Assembly (NCBI GenBank): GCA_963573385.1
Contig: CAUYLG010009086.1
Location: 1-64,000, forward strand
Direction: 5' to 3'
Source of the DNA: Cacajao melanocephalus
Taxonomy: Eukaryota > Chordata > Mammalia > Primates > Pitheciidae
DNA length: 64,000 nt
Below, piece by piece: positions 35,039 to 46,708 of this stretch (position 1 is the first letter of the stretch; each line of letters begins with the position of its first letter). Below the pieces are notes generated by a model that did not search any database, had not been told where the DNA came from, and was given only the letters and a program-made list of their open reading frames with translations. A program made the translations under genes and the position numbers.

Positions 35039-35110
35039 TTACAACAGTATATATCTTTTGAATAATAAGAAAAAGTAAAAAAGAAACCTATTTTTAAATA
35101 AAAGATACAT
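35039..35110 (+). mobile_element. L1 continuation after the LTR
   Basis: ACAGTATATATCTTTTGAATAATAAG and the A-rich text after it appear to continue the L1 that stops at 34,476. Confidence 0.45.
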
Positions 35111-35945
35111 GGGAAGGATAAATTAGCAGCACAAAGTCAAGATGTATTTGAAAAATTATTGTGAAATGGAATGGAACTGCATAACCTGATTGTCCTTAGT
35201 GTCCAAGTATACAAATGCATTTTTAGCATAATTGTCACCTTGTTTCAGCATAGTCATAAAACTCATAATATGAGTATTCATACAAATTTGCTGGAAATGA
35301 GTAATTCCAATTCATAAAAATCTTGAAATATGTATATTTTTGTATTTTCTGGTGAGATTTTGGCTGTCAGCTCTGTGAAGCGTTTGTTTTTGCAGATATT
35401 CTGTACCACAGAAGGCTGACTTGTTCTGCCGCGTAATGACTTGACTTTGGTCACTGAAAAACACTTGAGTTAAATAGTCCCTATTTGTTTTCAGTTTTTA
35501 CTAAAACACATTTATGGAAGAAATTTAACAAAGATTTAACAAGTCTTTGAGATATTTTTTGTTTTAAAGAATGATGAAACTACTACACAGAGTGATTCTT
35601 TTCTTGGACTGAAGCTCCCAATCAAAAATATATACAATTTACAAATTAGGCTTCAATATTTCTTTCATAAGCTCTTACAACTTGCTGCATCATTCTAGTT
35701 GTTTGGGAAAGGGTTGGTCACACATAAAACTAAAAGATAATTGATTAATGAGCTTTTTGTGGAGTAGGCAAAAGAACCTTTCCTTTTAAAGTCTCTGAGT
35801 GAACTTATAGTATGTTACATGAAGCGGGAATAGCTTCAGTGTAAAGTAACAACCTTTTGAAAATTCTTAACATACAATATCACTGCCCTTTTTTTTTTCA
35901 AAGAAGAGCCTTTGCAAGTTTAGTTGAGTTAATTACTGTATGAAA
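35111..35945. other. Unassigned DNA
   Basis: Nothing recognised. Confidence 0.4.
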
Positions 35946-35949
35946 AAAA

Positions 35950-36184
35950 TTTCAAAGCTGTTATATCAAAAATATACCTGTACACAGATTTTTATGTCAG
36001 CACAATTCGCAATTGCAAAGCTGTGGAACCAACTTAAGTGCCCATCAACTGATGAGAAAATAAAATGTGATCTATGTGTGTGTGTGTGTGTATATGTGTA
36101 TGTGTGTGTATATATATATATATATGTGTATATATATATATGTGTATATATAGTGTGTGTGTACATATGTACATGCATATATTC

Positions 36185-36215
<31 letters not shown>

Positions 36216-36590
36216 ATGGAATAGTACTTGGCCATAAAAAAGAATGAAACAATGTCTTTTGCAGCAACTTAGATGGGGCTGGAAGCCATTATTCTAAATG
36301 AAGTAACTCAGGAATGGAAAACCAAATGCTACATGTTTTTCACTTAAAAGTGGGAGCTAAACTATGTATATGCAAAGGAATACAGAGTACTATAATGGTA
36401 ACTGGAGATTTAGATGGGCTAAGGGTGGCAGGGGGATAAAATCTACATATTGGGTACAATGAGCACTACTCAGGTGATGGGTGTACTAAAATCCTAGACT
36501 TTACCACTATATAATTCATTCATGTAACCAAAAACCACTTGTATCCCTAAAGCTATTGAAAAAAGAAAGCAATAAATAAATTTTAAGAAA
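35950..36590 (+). mobile_element. L1 ORF2 end and 3' UTR, sense
   Basis: Clear sense L1: GCACAATTCGCAATTGCAAAG, TGGAACCAACTTAAGTGCCC, ATCAACTGATGAGAAAATAAA, ATAGTACTTGGCCATAAAAAAG, GTCTTTTGCAGCAACTTAGATGG, AGTGGGAGCTAAACTATG, GGGTACAATGAGCACTACTC, ending in CTATTGAAAAAAG. The ORF is broken by a microsatellite at 36,075-36,209. Confidence 0.88.
36075..36209. repeat. Compound (TG)n/(TA)n microsatellite
   Basis: About 135 bases of alternating TG and TA blocks. It sits where L1 ORF2 normally reads AAAATGTGGTACATATACACAATGGAATAC, so it grew from that short TG/TATA stretch. The 77-94 codon frames crossing it are repeat artefacts. Confidence 0.95.
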
Positions 36591-37090
36591 TGTAAAAAAA
36601 TATAGAAAAATGTTCTCTTGTTTTATCCTTGGACTATTCACTCGTATGCATATGGAGACATCCATTAGAGCTATCTTGAAGCTTGAGTTTCTGTCAAACA
36701 TAATCTAATGTATCTAAGTGCTCAGGCAACCATAAGAGAAAGTATACACATATCCATGCATTTTTAGCTGTTTAAAAAAGTGATACAGTCAGCCCTCTGA
36801 AAATGAAGGATGGTGCCATTGACATGGTTTGGGAAAAGTACCATTTTTCTTGGCCCATTTATCTCTCTTATCCACAAAGACTTGTTAAAGGCATTATATC
36901 GGCAGGCTAGGGAGGAATTAAAGCAGTAACCCTAACTTTCTCAAGTATCTGAGGGAAATGTACTGTAGAAGTGATCCAAGACTCCGTTAACTTAAGTCTG
37001 GCTGTAAAAAAAAGAACATTTCAGGGCACGATGAATTGTGGGTATGATTCAGTAGATAAAGTAGCCTATTTGGTTCAGTTTTGGCCAAAT
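36591..37090. other. Unassigned DNA
   Basis: Nothing recognised. A CAGTCAGCCCTCTG stretch near 36,786 recalls a MER2-type end but does not continue as one. Confidence 0.4.
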
Positions 37091-37091
37091 T

Positions 37092-37356
37092 GAATTTTGT
37101 CTCATTGGCGTGCAGTGGTGTGATCTCGACTCACTGCAGCCTCTGCCTCGTGGGTTCAAATGACTCTCCTGCCTCAGCCTCCTGAGTAGCTGGGATTATA
37201 GGTGCATGCCATGCCCAGCTAATTTTTGTATTTTTAATAGAGACGAGGTTTCACCATGTTGGTCAGGCTGGTCTTGGACTCCTGACCTTGTGATCTGCCC
37301 TCCTTGGCCTCCCAAAGTGCTGGGATTACAGGTGTGAGCCACCGTGCCTGGCCTTG
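37092..37356 (-). mobile_element. Alu, antisense, tail end lost
   Basis: GTGCAGTGGTGTGATCTCGAC, GCCTCAGCCTCCTGAGTAGC, CACCATGTTGGTCAGGCTGG, CCTGACCTTGTGATCTGCCC and TGAGCCACCGTGCCTGGCC are diagnostic. The usual T run and the GAGTCTCGCTCTGTCGCCC portion are missing on the left, so the 3' end of the Alu is deleted. Confidence 0.92.
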
Positions 37357-37359
37357 TTT

Positions 37360-38420
37360 TTCCTTTGGTTAGGTAAGAAATTGTTTTGATGGCATTTTCC
37401 TAGGAAGCTTATGATGAAAAAAAAATTATTAATATGCCTCTGAAAACCCAGGGCCTGACTCCTCCTCTAGCATGAACAGGAGCATATACTAACCCTAATT
37501 GGATGATTCTCCACTTGGATTCAATGGAAACATACACTCTTTCTTACAGGGGGCAGATAATCATGTTTTCAAATTTGATGTGAATTAAAGTAAGATCTGG
37601 GACATACTACTGTCCTACTAGAGAGTTATTGTTAATGCACATTGTTGACTTTGTAACTTTTTTTTTTCAATCTTGCTTAATAACTCAAGCTATAAATGTA
37701 CTGGGGTAAAGTAGCTGGAAATACATGGAGAAAGAACATTCTCCAAGCAGGAAGAAATGAAGAGAAATTTCCCAAGATAAAATGGACTGTAACTGCTGTG
37801 TGGCTGGAAGCCCAGGTCCATGGTCAGCTTTGGCTGTTTGGAAGCAGAAAAGGAAATGAGAAGATCATCAAGAAAGAAGGGATGAAGCATGTCTGAAATT
37901 TTGATGAGTTAGACAAGTAAATTAAATCTTTGGCGGTTCAGGCAGGCAGCACAGATGCGAAATTGTAGCCCTTGAAAAAAGGAAATAGAACATAAGGCTT
38001 TTGCTACACGTGTGATTAAATCTCATGGGTCCATGGAGAGGAAAATTGAGATGCCGGAGAAACAAATGATGCTGTAAAAACTGAAGTGCACTGGCTGAGG
38101 CAGAGGGTGAAGATTCCTGAGGGAGATAAAGTTGTTTTAATGATTTCTACTTGGAGCTAACTATGAAGATAAGCTGGAACTTCCCCCTGTTGAAGAATAT
38201 AACTACTGACCTACTCTTATAACCACATGTAGCCTATACTCTAGTAATTTAGTAGTATGTATGAGTGTATGCAAATGAATATTTATATATACATGTTAAA
38301 AATTACTATTAGCCAAATAATATTCAGTGCTTGAGAAATCAGAATTGCAACAGACAATAGAATCAGATGCAAATATAACCGATTATCTTTTCATCTTTTA
38401 AAGGGTGAGAAAATGTTTAC
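37360..38420. other. Unassigned DNA
   Basis: The part 37,690-38,160 is richer in G and A and could be an old repeat, but I cannot name a family. Overlapping 66-codon frames on opposite strands at 37,690-37,896 are chance. Confidence 0.35.
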
Positions 38421-38424
38421 TCCT

Positions 38425-38792
38425 TGATGTGGTTTGGCTACGTCTCCACCCAAATTTCATCTTGTACTTCTCATAATCCCCTTATGTAATAGGAGGGACC
38501 TGATGGGAGGTAATTAAATCATGGAGGCAGTTCCCCTCTGCTGTTCTTGTGATAGTGAGTGAGTTCTCATGGTATCTCATGGTTTTATAAGAGGATTTTC
38601 CTCCTTTGCTTGGCACTTCTCTCTCCTGCCGCCATGTGAAGAAAGATGTATTTGCTTCCCCTTCCATCATGATTGTAAGTTTCTTGAGACTTCCCCAGCC
38701 ATGTGGAACTGTGAGTCAATTAAATATCTTTCCTTTATAAATTACCCAGTCTCAGGCAGTTATTTATAGAAACATTGGAATGGACTAATATA
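38425..38792 (+). mobile_element. MaLR solo LTR, MST-type
   Basis: TGATGTGGTTTGGCTACGTC, CTGATGGGAGGTAATTAAATC, GTTTTATAAGAGGATTTTCC, CTGCCGCCATGTGAAGA, TTCCATCATGATTGTAAG, CCCCAGCCATGTGGAACTGT, ATAAATTACCCAGTCTCAGG and GGACTAATATA give the full LTR. CTCCT before and GTCCT after form a 5-bp duplication with one change. Confidence 0.88.
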
Positions 38793-38860
38793 GTCCTTCT
38801 ATCTATAGTTTATTGAATATTTAAAGAACGTGATAAAATTTGTATCATTTTTGTATTTTG

Positions 38861-39275
38861 TGATATGGATTGAGTCTGTGGCTCTGCTGAAATCTCATGC
38901 CAAATTGTAATTCCCCCAATTTTGGAGATGGGGCCTGGTGGGAGGTGATTGGATCATGGGGGCATTTTCTCACGAATGGTTTAGCACCATCTCTCTTGGT
39001 ACTGTCCTTGCCACAGTGAGTGAGTTCTTATGAGAGCTGGTTGTTTAAAAGTCTGTGGCACCTCCCCCACCTCTAGCTCCAGCTTCTGCCATGTAAGATG
39101 CCTGCTTCTACTTTGCCTTCTGCCATGAGTAAAAGCTCCCTGAGGCTTTCCCACAAGCAGATGCTTCTATGCTTCCTGTACAGCCTGCAGAACCGTGAGC
39201 CAATTAAGCCTCCTGTCTTATAAATTACTGAATCTCAGGTGTTTCTTTATAGCAATGTAAGAACAGACTAACACA
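38861..39275 (+). mobile_element. MaLR solo LTR, MST/THE1-type, second copy
   Basis: TGATATGGATTGAGTCTGTG, GGGCCTGGTGGGAGGTGATT, GATCATGGGGGCATTTTCTC, GTGAGTGAGTTCTTATGAGA, CTTCTGCCATGTAAGATG, AACCGTGAGCCAATTAAGCC, ATAAATTACTGAATCTCAGG, GAACAGACTAACACA. It is a different subfamily from the LTR 70 bases upstream, so the two are separate insertions and not the ends of one provirus. Confidence 0.85.
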
Positions 39276-39298
39276 TTTCCTAAACCCGTTGTTCCTCG

Positions 39299-39350
39299 TG
39301 TGTGTGTGTGTGTGTGTGTGCGCGTGTGTGTGTGCACGCACGTGCATGCA
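39299..39350. repeat. (TG)n/(CG) microsatellite
   Basis: TG units with a CGCG and a CACGCACG interruption. Such alternating purine-pyrimidine DNA favours Z-form. Confidence 0.9.
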
Positions 39351-39352
39351 GG

Positions 39353-41413
39353 AAATCACACAGAATCTGTTGGTCCAGAGTCTGATTGATACAAATCCCT
39401 TTGCATGACAGCCAGTTGCTGATTGATATTTTTTCAGTCAATTCCTTATTTCCCTAACTGCCCTGCTCACTGCTTAACACTTACCTCTCTCTTTGCAAGC
39501 TTCTTCTTTGCTTCTGGTATGCTCCTTGAGTGGTCTATGGTGTTGGTGGGCTACAATCTATGTAAAAGGGGTTATGAAAAAAAATCATGCTGTCTTCCAT
39601 GTATATGTTGAAGGGATCTCAGATAGTTGAAGGGACCTCCAAGCAAAACATAGTTTGTAGGGAATATGGAATACAGGGTACATGGTATGCAGGAAATATG
39701 AAAAAAAAAAAACTTTCATGAGAATCTGTTGAAAAATATTAGGCATTTAAAGTTGACTTGAGTAATTCCTGGATAAGTCTGTGAAAGTCTGCAAACAGTA
39801 ATAGTAATTTTTTCAAGGAAATAAACATCTCCACTCTTGTTAAGGCACAAAAAAGAACATGGAACCCTCCAGAGGAGAAATCCAGAGCAAGCCAAAAGAG
39901 GAACACTTATCTTAACCACAATTATTTAAGAGTTTCAGAATTTCCTCTGGAGGAGAATTTGAAACTGGTATCAGAATTCCACTGTATATTATGCACAATA
40001 TATTTATACATCCTAAATTTACAATGTGTTACACGTCCTAAACGATGCATAATGAGGAAGGCTGCTTACTGTTCTCATTGAGTTCAGTCATTTACAACTT
40101 CGATTTATTTTTTAAAAATAAATATTTGAGTTAAAGGACCCTTTTGAGTCTCCTAATGACTCATATTCAGAGTTTTGAATATACTGGCTGACTTTCATGA
40201 AGTGAAGATTCTGATGTCCAGAGTAAATAAGCAAGCAACATCATTTACCAAAAGGTGAAACCGAAATTAAAGTGTGTGTTATGTAAGTATTGGAGTATGT
40301 ATTAGAGTATTCATAGAACAGGGTTTATTTCCAGTAGAATTTTTAAATTTTGATTTTTTTTTATAGTAGACTACTTCTGTCTTTCTCTTGTATCCTGTCT
40401 CTGAATTCAGTCTTGTGGAGGAATTAACACATTAAATGAGTTCAAAAGTCACTATAAACAAAGCATATGTTGTTGAGTTTTTGCTAAAATGTGCAATTGA
40501 ACTGATATTCCTTGACAGGTTACTATTCTTGTTTTAACACATAGGTTAAGTTAGTTTTCAGAAAGTGTCTTTGAGAGTCACTGTTTTCTTTGTGTGTATA
40601 TTTTTTTAAAATAAAATAGTCACTAATGGGCATCTCAAAATGTTAGAGCATGCTTTTTGGGGGGCTGTTAAGCATATGGAGAGTTTACACTTTCAGAAAG
40701 TTATGAATTAATGGAAAATAAGGTTCTGTTATGCACTGGTGCTGCAGCTTTGCAGCATAATGTATCTTAGGCTGATTATAATTCGTTTTTCAGCAGGAAT
40801 GTACATGATCAAAGCTTTTGGATTTAGAATTATTTGGCTGAAATGATATGAAATTAATGTCACTATTTCAGTTATTCCATCTTCTCTCTGTTCAGATTAT
40901 GATGGTAATGGTGTGCTAAAGTAGGGTTGTCCATCTCTAATTATAGCTAATTAATTCTGCATGTATTCATCCAATACATAAGAATCTCAGAAGTTTTCCA
41001 TGTTCTTATATTATTAACAGGATCAACCATTTTACCTCACAAATATTAATATTTAAAGTCCTGGCTCATTTCTTTCTTTTTTGGAACTCTTTGGCATTGT
41101 GCTAAGAGAGAGAACATGAAACTTTTTTCGACTTATTTTTAAATTTCAAAGAATAGAGATATATTTTAATTCAATCAATATAGTGACCTCTAGCCTATGT
41201 CATTGATCTTAATTGTAGTTAATAAATATCTGTTAACTTAAACAATAAGAATACCAATGAACACTGGTCATCGGTCAGGGAATGTTATGTATGTCTTTGC
41301 ATCAGTAAAAATTCTTTCCATTGGCCTTTCTTGATATTCATAAGCCATTAAGATTGCTTCAAGGAGCTAGACTTTCAATCTTCAGTAGGACAGAATACCT
41401 TGGGAGGAGTTCA
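39353..41413. other. Unassigned DNA (about 2 kb)
   Basis: No repeat family recognised. A short duplication, GTTGAAGGGATCTC and GTTGAAGGGACCTC, lies at about 39,608-39,640. Frames are short. Confidence 0.4.
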
Positions 41414-41490
41414 TTCATCTGATTCTTTTCTGAATATTTCAGCTGAGCAGCGTTCATCTGATTCCTTTCTGAATATTTCAGCTGAGCAGC
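41414..41490 (+). repeat. 39-bp tandem duplication, two copies
   Basis: The unit starting TTCATCTGATTC and ending TTTCAGCTGAGCAGC occurs at 41,414-41,451 and 41,453-41,490 with a single T/C difference, a period of 39. The near identity points to a recent event, or to one kept alike by slippage. Confidence 0.95.
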
Positions 41491-42365
41491 ACCCTTTTGG
41501 AAGTGAAGTGGGTGGAAACATGAAAGAAAAATAAAATAATATGAAATGCAGAAAAAGAGCTCTGTGAAAGGGTCTGAAGAATAAGAAACAACCTTTTACT
41601 AGTTGAAAGTTTGCCTGCCTAGTCTTGATGATGAAAAATAATATTATGTGAAAAACAGACTGTCAACATAACTCAATATTATTTCCCCCAGAATTAGTTA
41701 CTTGAGTGATCCACTATTCACAACGGAACTGGAATTTTGTTTGCAAAATTTAAAAAATAATCCATCTATATCTAATCTATATATATCTTATGACATTCCT
41801 TCAAAAATTAAAAGTATTTTTCCTTAGTTGGCACAAATGCACATATAAGCATGTAAGTGCATTGTATGGATAGGTATCAACTAAATAAAATATGCTTCAA
41901 TCTATAATTATATATTTATAAATATAGGCTTTTGTGAAGTTTAATTATTGAGATTAAAAAGCAACTTGCTAGATTCTTCCAGAATGTAAACTCCCTTTGA
42001 GGACTCAGGTACTTATAGAAAAATACATAGCCTTCCCCAGTCTACTGATTTACTATCTAATAGTATAGAGGTAAAATTGTATTTCTTCCTTTTTTACATA
42101 AATTCATTCATCTTAAATCACTTTATGCTTATTTGATATAAGAATATATAAGTAGTGTGAAAATTACTGGGTTATCATTTAGCCTTTATGCATTCTTATC
42201 TTTTATATTTAGAAGTTTTTTTTTTAAGCAAGAATTTTATGCACTAATTTAAAACTCCTGGCAAAACCAGTCTTTTCAGTGAGTCAGATCAAAGAACATA
42301 GTGTAGGAAGTTATAAGACTTCATTTAGCATAGCAGCATCACAGTGGGGGAAAGCAGACGTCTGG
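41491..42365. other. Unassigned AT-rich DNA
   Basis: Nothing recognised. Confidence 0.4.
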
Positions 42366-42369
42366 GAAT

Positions 42370-42565
42370 AGAAAGCCTCAAGTTCATGTCCTGGCTCCCT
42401 TTCCTAGTATCTCCATGAGTTGGGGGAGTCACTTAAAAATCCCTAAGCTTCAATTTTCTCATGGAAATTGGAAATAAAATACCTTCTATTTCTTCTGTAC
42501 CATCAAATATTTTATGTGAAAATACTTTGAAACCAGGAAGTGTCATACAAATATCAAGCATTACT
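42370..42565 (+). repeat. MIR SINE
   Basis: CTCAAGTTCATGTCCTGGCTCCC, GAGTTGGGGGAGTCACTTAAAAATCCCTAAGCTTCAATTTTCTCATGG, AAATAAAATACC and the end TACTTTGAAACCAGGAAGTG follow MIR order. Confidence 0.65.
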
Positions 42566-42700
42566 GTAACTTCAGGAGTTAAAGCATTCTTTGAAACAAT
42601 TATTTCAAGGCATTATGTTTTGTACAAAATAAGAGATAAGCTGAATTTTTTTTGAACTGCTATGGGTTTTTGCCTCTTTAGGATGACGTTAGACAGAAGA

Positions 42701-43046
42701 TGTCTTGGTCTATTTTGCATTGCTATAAAGGAATACCTGAGGCTGGGTAATTTATAAAGAAATTTTAACTCATAAACATTTTGGCTTTATAGAGATAATT
42801 GGCTCATGGTTCTGCAGGTAGTATAAGAAGGATGATACATACGGAGGGTGCTATGCTCTTTTAAACAACCAGCTCTCAAGGGAAATATTAGAGCAAGAAC
42901 TCACTCATTACTGCAAGGAGAGCACCAAGTTGCTGATGAGGGATCTGCCTGCATCACCCAAACACCTCCCACCAGGTTCCACCTTCAACACTGGAGATCA
43001 AATTTCAACATAAGATTTGAAAGGGACAAATATCCAAACTATATCA
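42701..43046 (-). mobile_element. MaLR-type solo LTR, antisense, with perfect TSD
   Basis: TGTCTTGGTCTATTTTGC, ATAAAGGAATACCTGAGGCTGGG, TTGGCTCATGGTTCTGCAGG, ACAACCAGCTCTCAAGGG, CAAGAACTCACTCATTACTG, AAACACCTCCCACCAGG, AAATTTCAACATAAGATTTG, CCAAACTATATCA. TG and CA termini are flanked by GAAGA on both sides (42,696-42,700 and 43,047-43,051), a perfect 5-bp duplication that fixes the borders. Confidence 0.85.
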
Positions 43047-43051
43047 GAAGA

Positions 43052-43475
43052 ATGGAGAAGTTTTTTTTCTTTTAATGTCTACAAAGTGTTATTTCCATAA
43101 TTTTTTTATGGTTTAGTATCAACAATGAACAATAATAAGTAGGACATAGCATGAGAGTTATCTTGTTAAATGGAATGCTGAGTTATTCAGAGGTAAAATT
43201 TAGAAGGACTTTAGAGTATTACTGAAATCAGGGCACTCAAAAAGTTATTTTTGATGTTTTAAAGAAGGTATCGGAGCATTTTCCCTGCAGGGAAAGAACA
43301 GGTTTTCTTTAACGTCCTTATATTTATTTACAGTTAATACTGTTCTTTTTGTTTATTTTATGTGAGGGCAGAATTATATTTTTAGCAGATAGGGGCCTCA
43401 AAAGTTCTAATTTGGTCCTGCATATAATCTTCAAGATAGCTTCAAAACAGGTAAGCATTACTGTTTTAATAATTC
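43052..43475. other. Unassigned DNA
   Basis: Nothing recognised. Confidence 0.4.
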
Positions 43476-43479
43476 TAGC

Positions 43480-45360
43480 ATTTTTTTGAGGTATAATTTA
43501 TATATTATAAAATTTGTTATTTCTAAGCATACACTTCAATACTTTTCACAAATTTATATTGTGCAACCATCACCACAATGTTCCAGAGCATTTCTTTCAA
43601 CCTAAAAATAATTTTCTCCTGTCAGTTTGCAGTCATTCCCTGTTTCCATCTGCAGCTGCAGGTAACCACTAATCTGGTTTCTGTCTATATAGATTTGTCT
43701 TGTGTGCAGAAACCTCATAGAAATTAGATCATACAGTATGAAGTTTTGTGTCTGGTTTCTCTCACTTAACATAATGCTTTTGAGGTTGATGGATGTTGTA
43801 GCACGTATATCAAGAGCTTGTTTCTTTAAATGCTGCTAAATAATAGTTTGTTGTGTGGATATGTCACATTTTGTTTATCCACTCACCAGTTAATGCATAT
43901 TTTCATTATTTCCAGTCTGGCATTTTTATGGATAAAGCTGCTGTAAGCATTTGTGTACAATTTTTTGTTGGACCTAAGCTTTATTTCTATTGTATAGATG
44001 CCCAGGAGTGAAATTTCTGGATTGCATGGTAAGGATCTGTTTAACTTTTTAAGAAATTGCAAAATTGGTTTTCAAAGTCATCGTATTATTTAAATTCTCA
44101 CTAGAAATGTATGAAGGTTCAGTGTTTTCATATCATTAGTATCATCAGTCTTTTGAATTACGACATTCTAGTGAGAGAGTAGCATCTCATTATGGTTTTA
44201 ATTTGCTTTTCCCTTATGACTAATGATGTTGAGTATCTTTTCATGTGCTTATTAAATACTTGCATATCTTCTTTGGTGAATTGTTTATGTATACCTTTTT
44301 GCCTGTTTTTTAACTCTGTGTTTTCTTATTGACTTGTAAGGGTTCTTTATATATTCTATATAGAAGTCCTTTATCAGATATATGATGACATATGATTTAT
44401 AAGTAATTTCTGCTAGATTGTGGCTTGTCTTTTCATTTTCATTTCCTTCTTTGCTTTTCTTTTGAAGAGCAAAATTTTTAACTATGATCATGTTCAACTT
44501 ATCAGTGTTTTATGGATCCTACTTTTAGTGCTATATATAACAAATCTTATGCTTAACACAATGTCACAAAAATTTTCTCTTATGCTTTCTTCTAGAAGTA
44601 TTAGATTTTCATTTAAGTCCGATTTATTTTGATTTTTGTGTATGATGTGAGATAATTATACATAAAATATATGTGAGATAATTATATATACTATATATGT
44701 ATATACACAAAAATTAGAAGTTTTCCTCACATTATACACAAAAATTCTATCTATATTTGGCACATAAGTAGACATTGCCCATCACACGTTTGATGAAAAC
44801 ACTATTCTTTCTCTATTGAATTGTCTGGCACCTTTGATAAAATTAGCCGATCATATATTTTTGGGCTCTATTATGTTCCATGGATCTTTATGTTTATCTT
44901 TATGCCAATACCACACTTTAGATTACTGTAAGTTTATAATAAGTGTCTAAATCAGGCGATGTAAATCCCATTGTTTTCTTTTTTTTAAAAAATTGTTTTG
45001 ACTGTTCTAAATCCTTTACATTTCTATATAAGTTTTAAGTTCAGATTGTCAAGTGCTACAAAAATGGCTGTTAGAATTTTAATGAGAATTGTACTAAATT
45101 GATAGATTAATTTGGGGGTAAATTACAGTGTTATCAATCCATACATGCGATATACCTTGCCATTTACTTATATCTTCACAGTTTCACATCTTTCCTTGCA
45201 ATCTGATACTTTTTTTTCATTTTCTTTTCTTACTGCCCTGACTAGAAACTACAGTATAATGTTGAGTAGAAGCGGTCTTGTCCCTAATCTTCAGATTAAG
45301 TGTCCTTTTCCTCTATGTCTACCTTTTCAGACTTTGTTTCCTTATTCATCTTATAATAAA
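43480..45360 (-). mobile_element. Old L1 (L1ME/L1M-type) 3' UTR and ORF2 end, antisense
   Basis: Complement of L1: TTGAGGTATAATTTATATAT, GCAACCATCACCACAATG, GCAGGTAACCACTAATCTGG, CTCTCACTTAACATAATGC, CATTTTGTTTATCCACTCACC, CCCAGGAGTGAAATTTCTGG, TAGCATCTCATTATGG, GATGTTGAGTATCTTTTCATGTGC, TAAGGGTTCTTTATATATTC, GCCAATACCACACTTTAG and on. No frame is intact. An AT-rich stretch at about 44,640-44,720 interrupts it. Confidence 0.8.
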
Positions 45361-45364
45361 TCAT

Positions 45365-46070
45365 GACATTGTCTTACACTATCCTTTGCACTATTAAAAG
45401 GGGTCAATTATTTATTAAAATCTCATCTTACACAGCATAAAGCTGTACTAAGGATTGTGTAAAGGATTCAAGAAAGGAGCCACACCCAACATTAAGCTGC
45501 TATGTAGGAGTTCCTGAATCTGTTAGATGCTCCTTGCTAGACAAATTTTGAAAGCTCATTCTATGCCAGATGCATTAGCATTGGGCTATTGCTGAGTTTG
45601 GTGATCTGTTAGTCATGGTAACTAGGAATACCATATGACTAATACTATATGACTAACTTCTATTCTCCAGCAGAGCTTGGGACCATCAATCCAAAAACAC
45701 AGGCTTATTTAAAACAAAGAAGCAAAGAAGAAAACAACCAACAATCTAGTTACACCAGGCATATTCTACGAGAAGGATTCTTTATATAAGAAATAAGTAC
45801 ACTTCATAGAAGCCACAAGAAGAACTTCGTTTTCTTTAAGCCGGTAGATTCTATAATACAATAAAGAGTTCTAGCTGAAATCAGCACTACCTTGGTGTTC
45901 CTGAGGAGGGGGAGACCCTTTCCTTACCACTCTGTATATGTTTTGTATGTATGTTTTTTGGTAAGTTACATAGTTTTTGTAAACTAATCTGATAAATAAT
46001 TTTTTTTGAATTTAAAATGTTATTAATTTAATAAAAATGTATTTAGATATTTACATGTTACATAACACTA
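45365..46070. other. Unassigned DNA
   Basis: No recognised element. A short tandem phrase (ATATGACTAATACT, ATATGACTAACTTC) lies near 45,634-45,660. Confidence 0.4.
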
Positions 46071-46074
46071 TATT

Positions 46075-46262
46075 GCACTATCATAATGCTACACAAATAT
46101 TAACTCATTTAATCTTCACAATAATCCTATAAAATGACAACTATTATTTTCTCCATTTTACAGTTGAAGAAATTGAGGTAGAGATTAATTTCCTCATGGT
46201 CACTAGCACTAGTTAGTGGCAAACCTGGGATTCACACTCAGGTAGTTTAACTCCAGAATCTG
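46075..46262 (+). repeat. MIR SINE
   Basis: One of the clearest MIRs here: TTAACTCATTTAATCTTCACAATAATCCTATAAAATGACAACTATTATTTTCTCCATTTTACAG, GAAGAAATTGAGG, CACTAGCACTAGTTAGTGGC, AACCTGGGATTCACACTCAGG. Confidence 0.85.
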
Positions 46263-46264
46263 TT

Positions 46265-46372
46265 TTCTTTTCTTTTTTTTTTTTAATTGTACTTTAGGCT
46301 CTGGGGCACATGTGCACATCCTATATCCTGCAGGATTGTTGCATAGGTACATACATGCAATGGTGGTTTGCT
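46265..46372 (-). mobile_element. L1 3'-end, antisense, short
   Basis: A T run, then ATTGTACTTTAGGCTCTGGGGCACATGTG, GCATAGGTACATACATG and CAATGGTGGTTTGCTG are the complement of an L1 terminus of about 100 bases. It follows directly on the MIR. Confidence 0.8.
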
Positions 46373-46705
46373 GTCAGTACACTAAAGCCAGTTAGTTTTA
46401 TAGAAAAGTTCTTATTACTAGAAAAATAATTTCATATATACCTCATTAATTCCATTTGTAGGTAGAAGATCAGTTCAAATTATGAAGATAGATTATTGCA
46501 ATTTAGAGTCAAAATAATATTTTATATTGCAACCCAGTAAATACTTATATCCACACACTAACACTCACAAACACAGCCAACACAAAAATTACACAAAATA
46601 AGACTACCCTTACTGCATTGCCCATATTCAAGTATATTCTATTATATTGTATTTCATTTTTTAAATGCTTCTTATGACCAAGGAATTTGCTTTCACGATG
46701 TACTA
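46373..46705. other. Unassigned DNA
   Basis: Nothing recognised. Confidence 0.4.
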
Positions 46706-46708
46706 ACA

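Noticed and set aside
35940..36267. Several frames rich in YIYIYI/CVCVCV
   Set aside because: Products of the TG/TA microsatellite.
36786..36830. MER2-like end CAGTCAGCCCTCTG
   Set aside because: The similarity stops after about 14 bases, with no matching opposite end.
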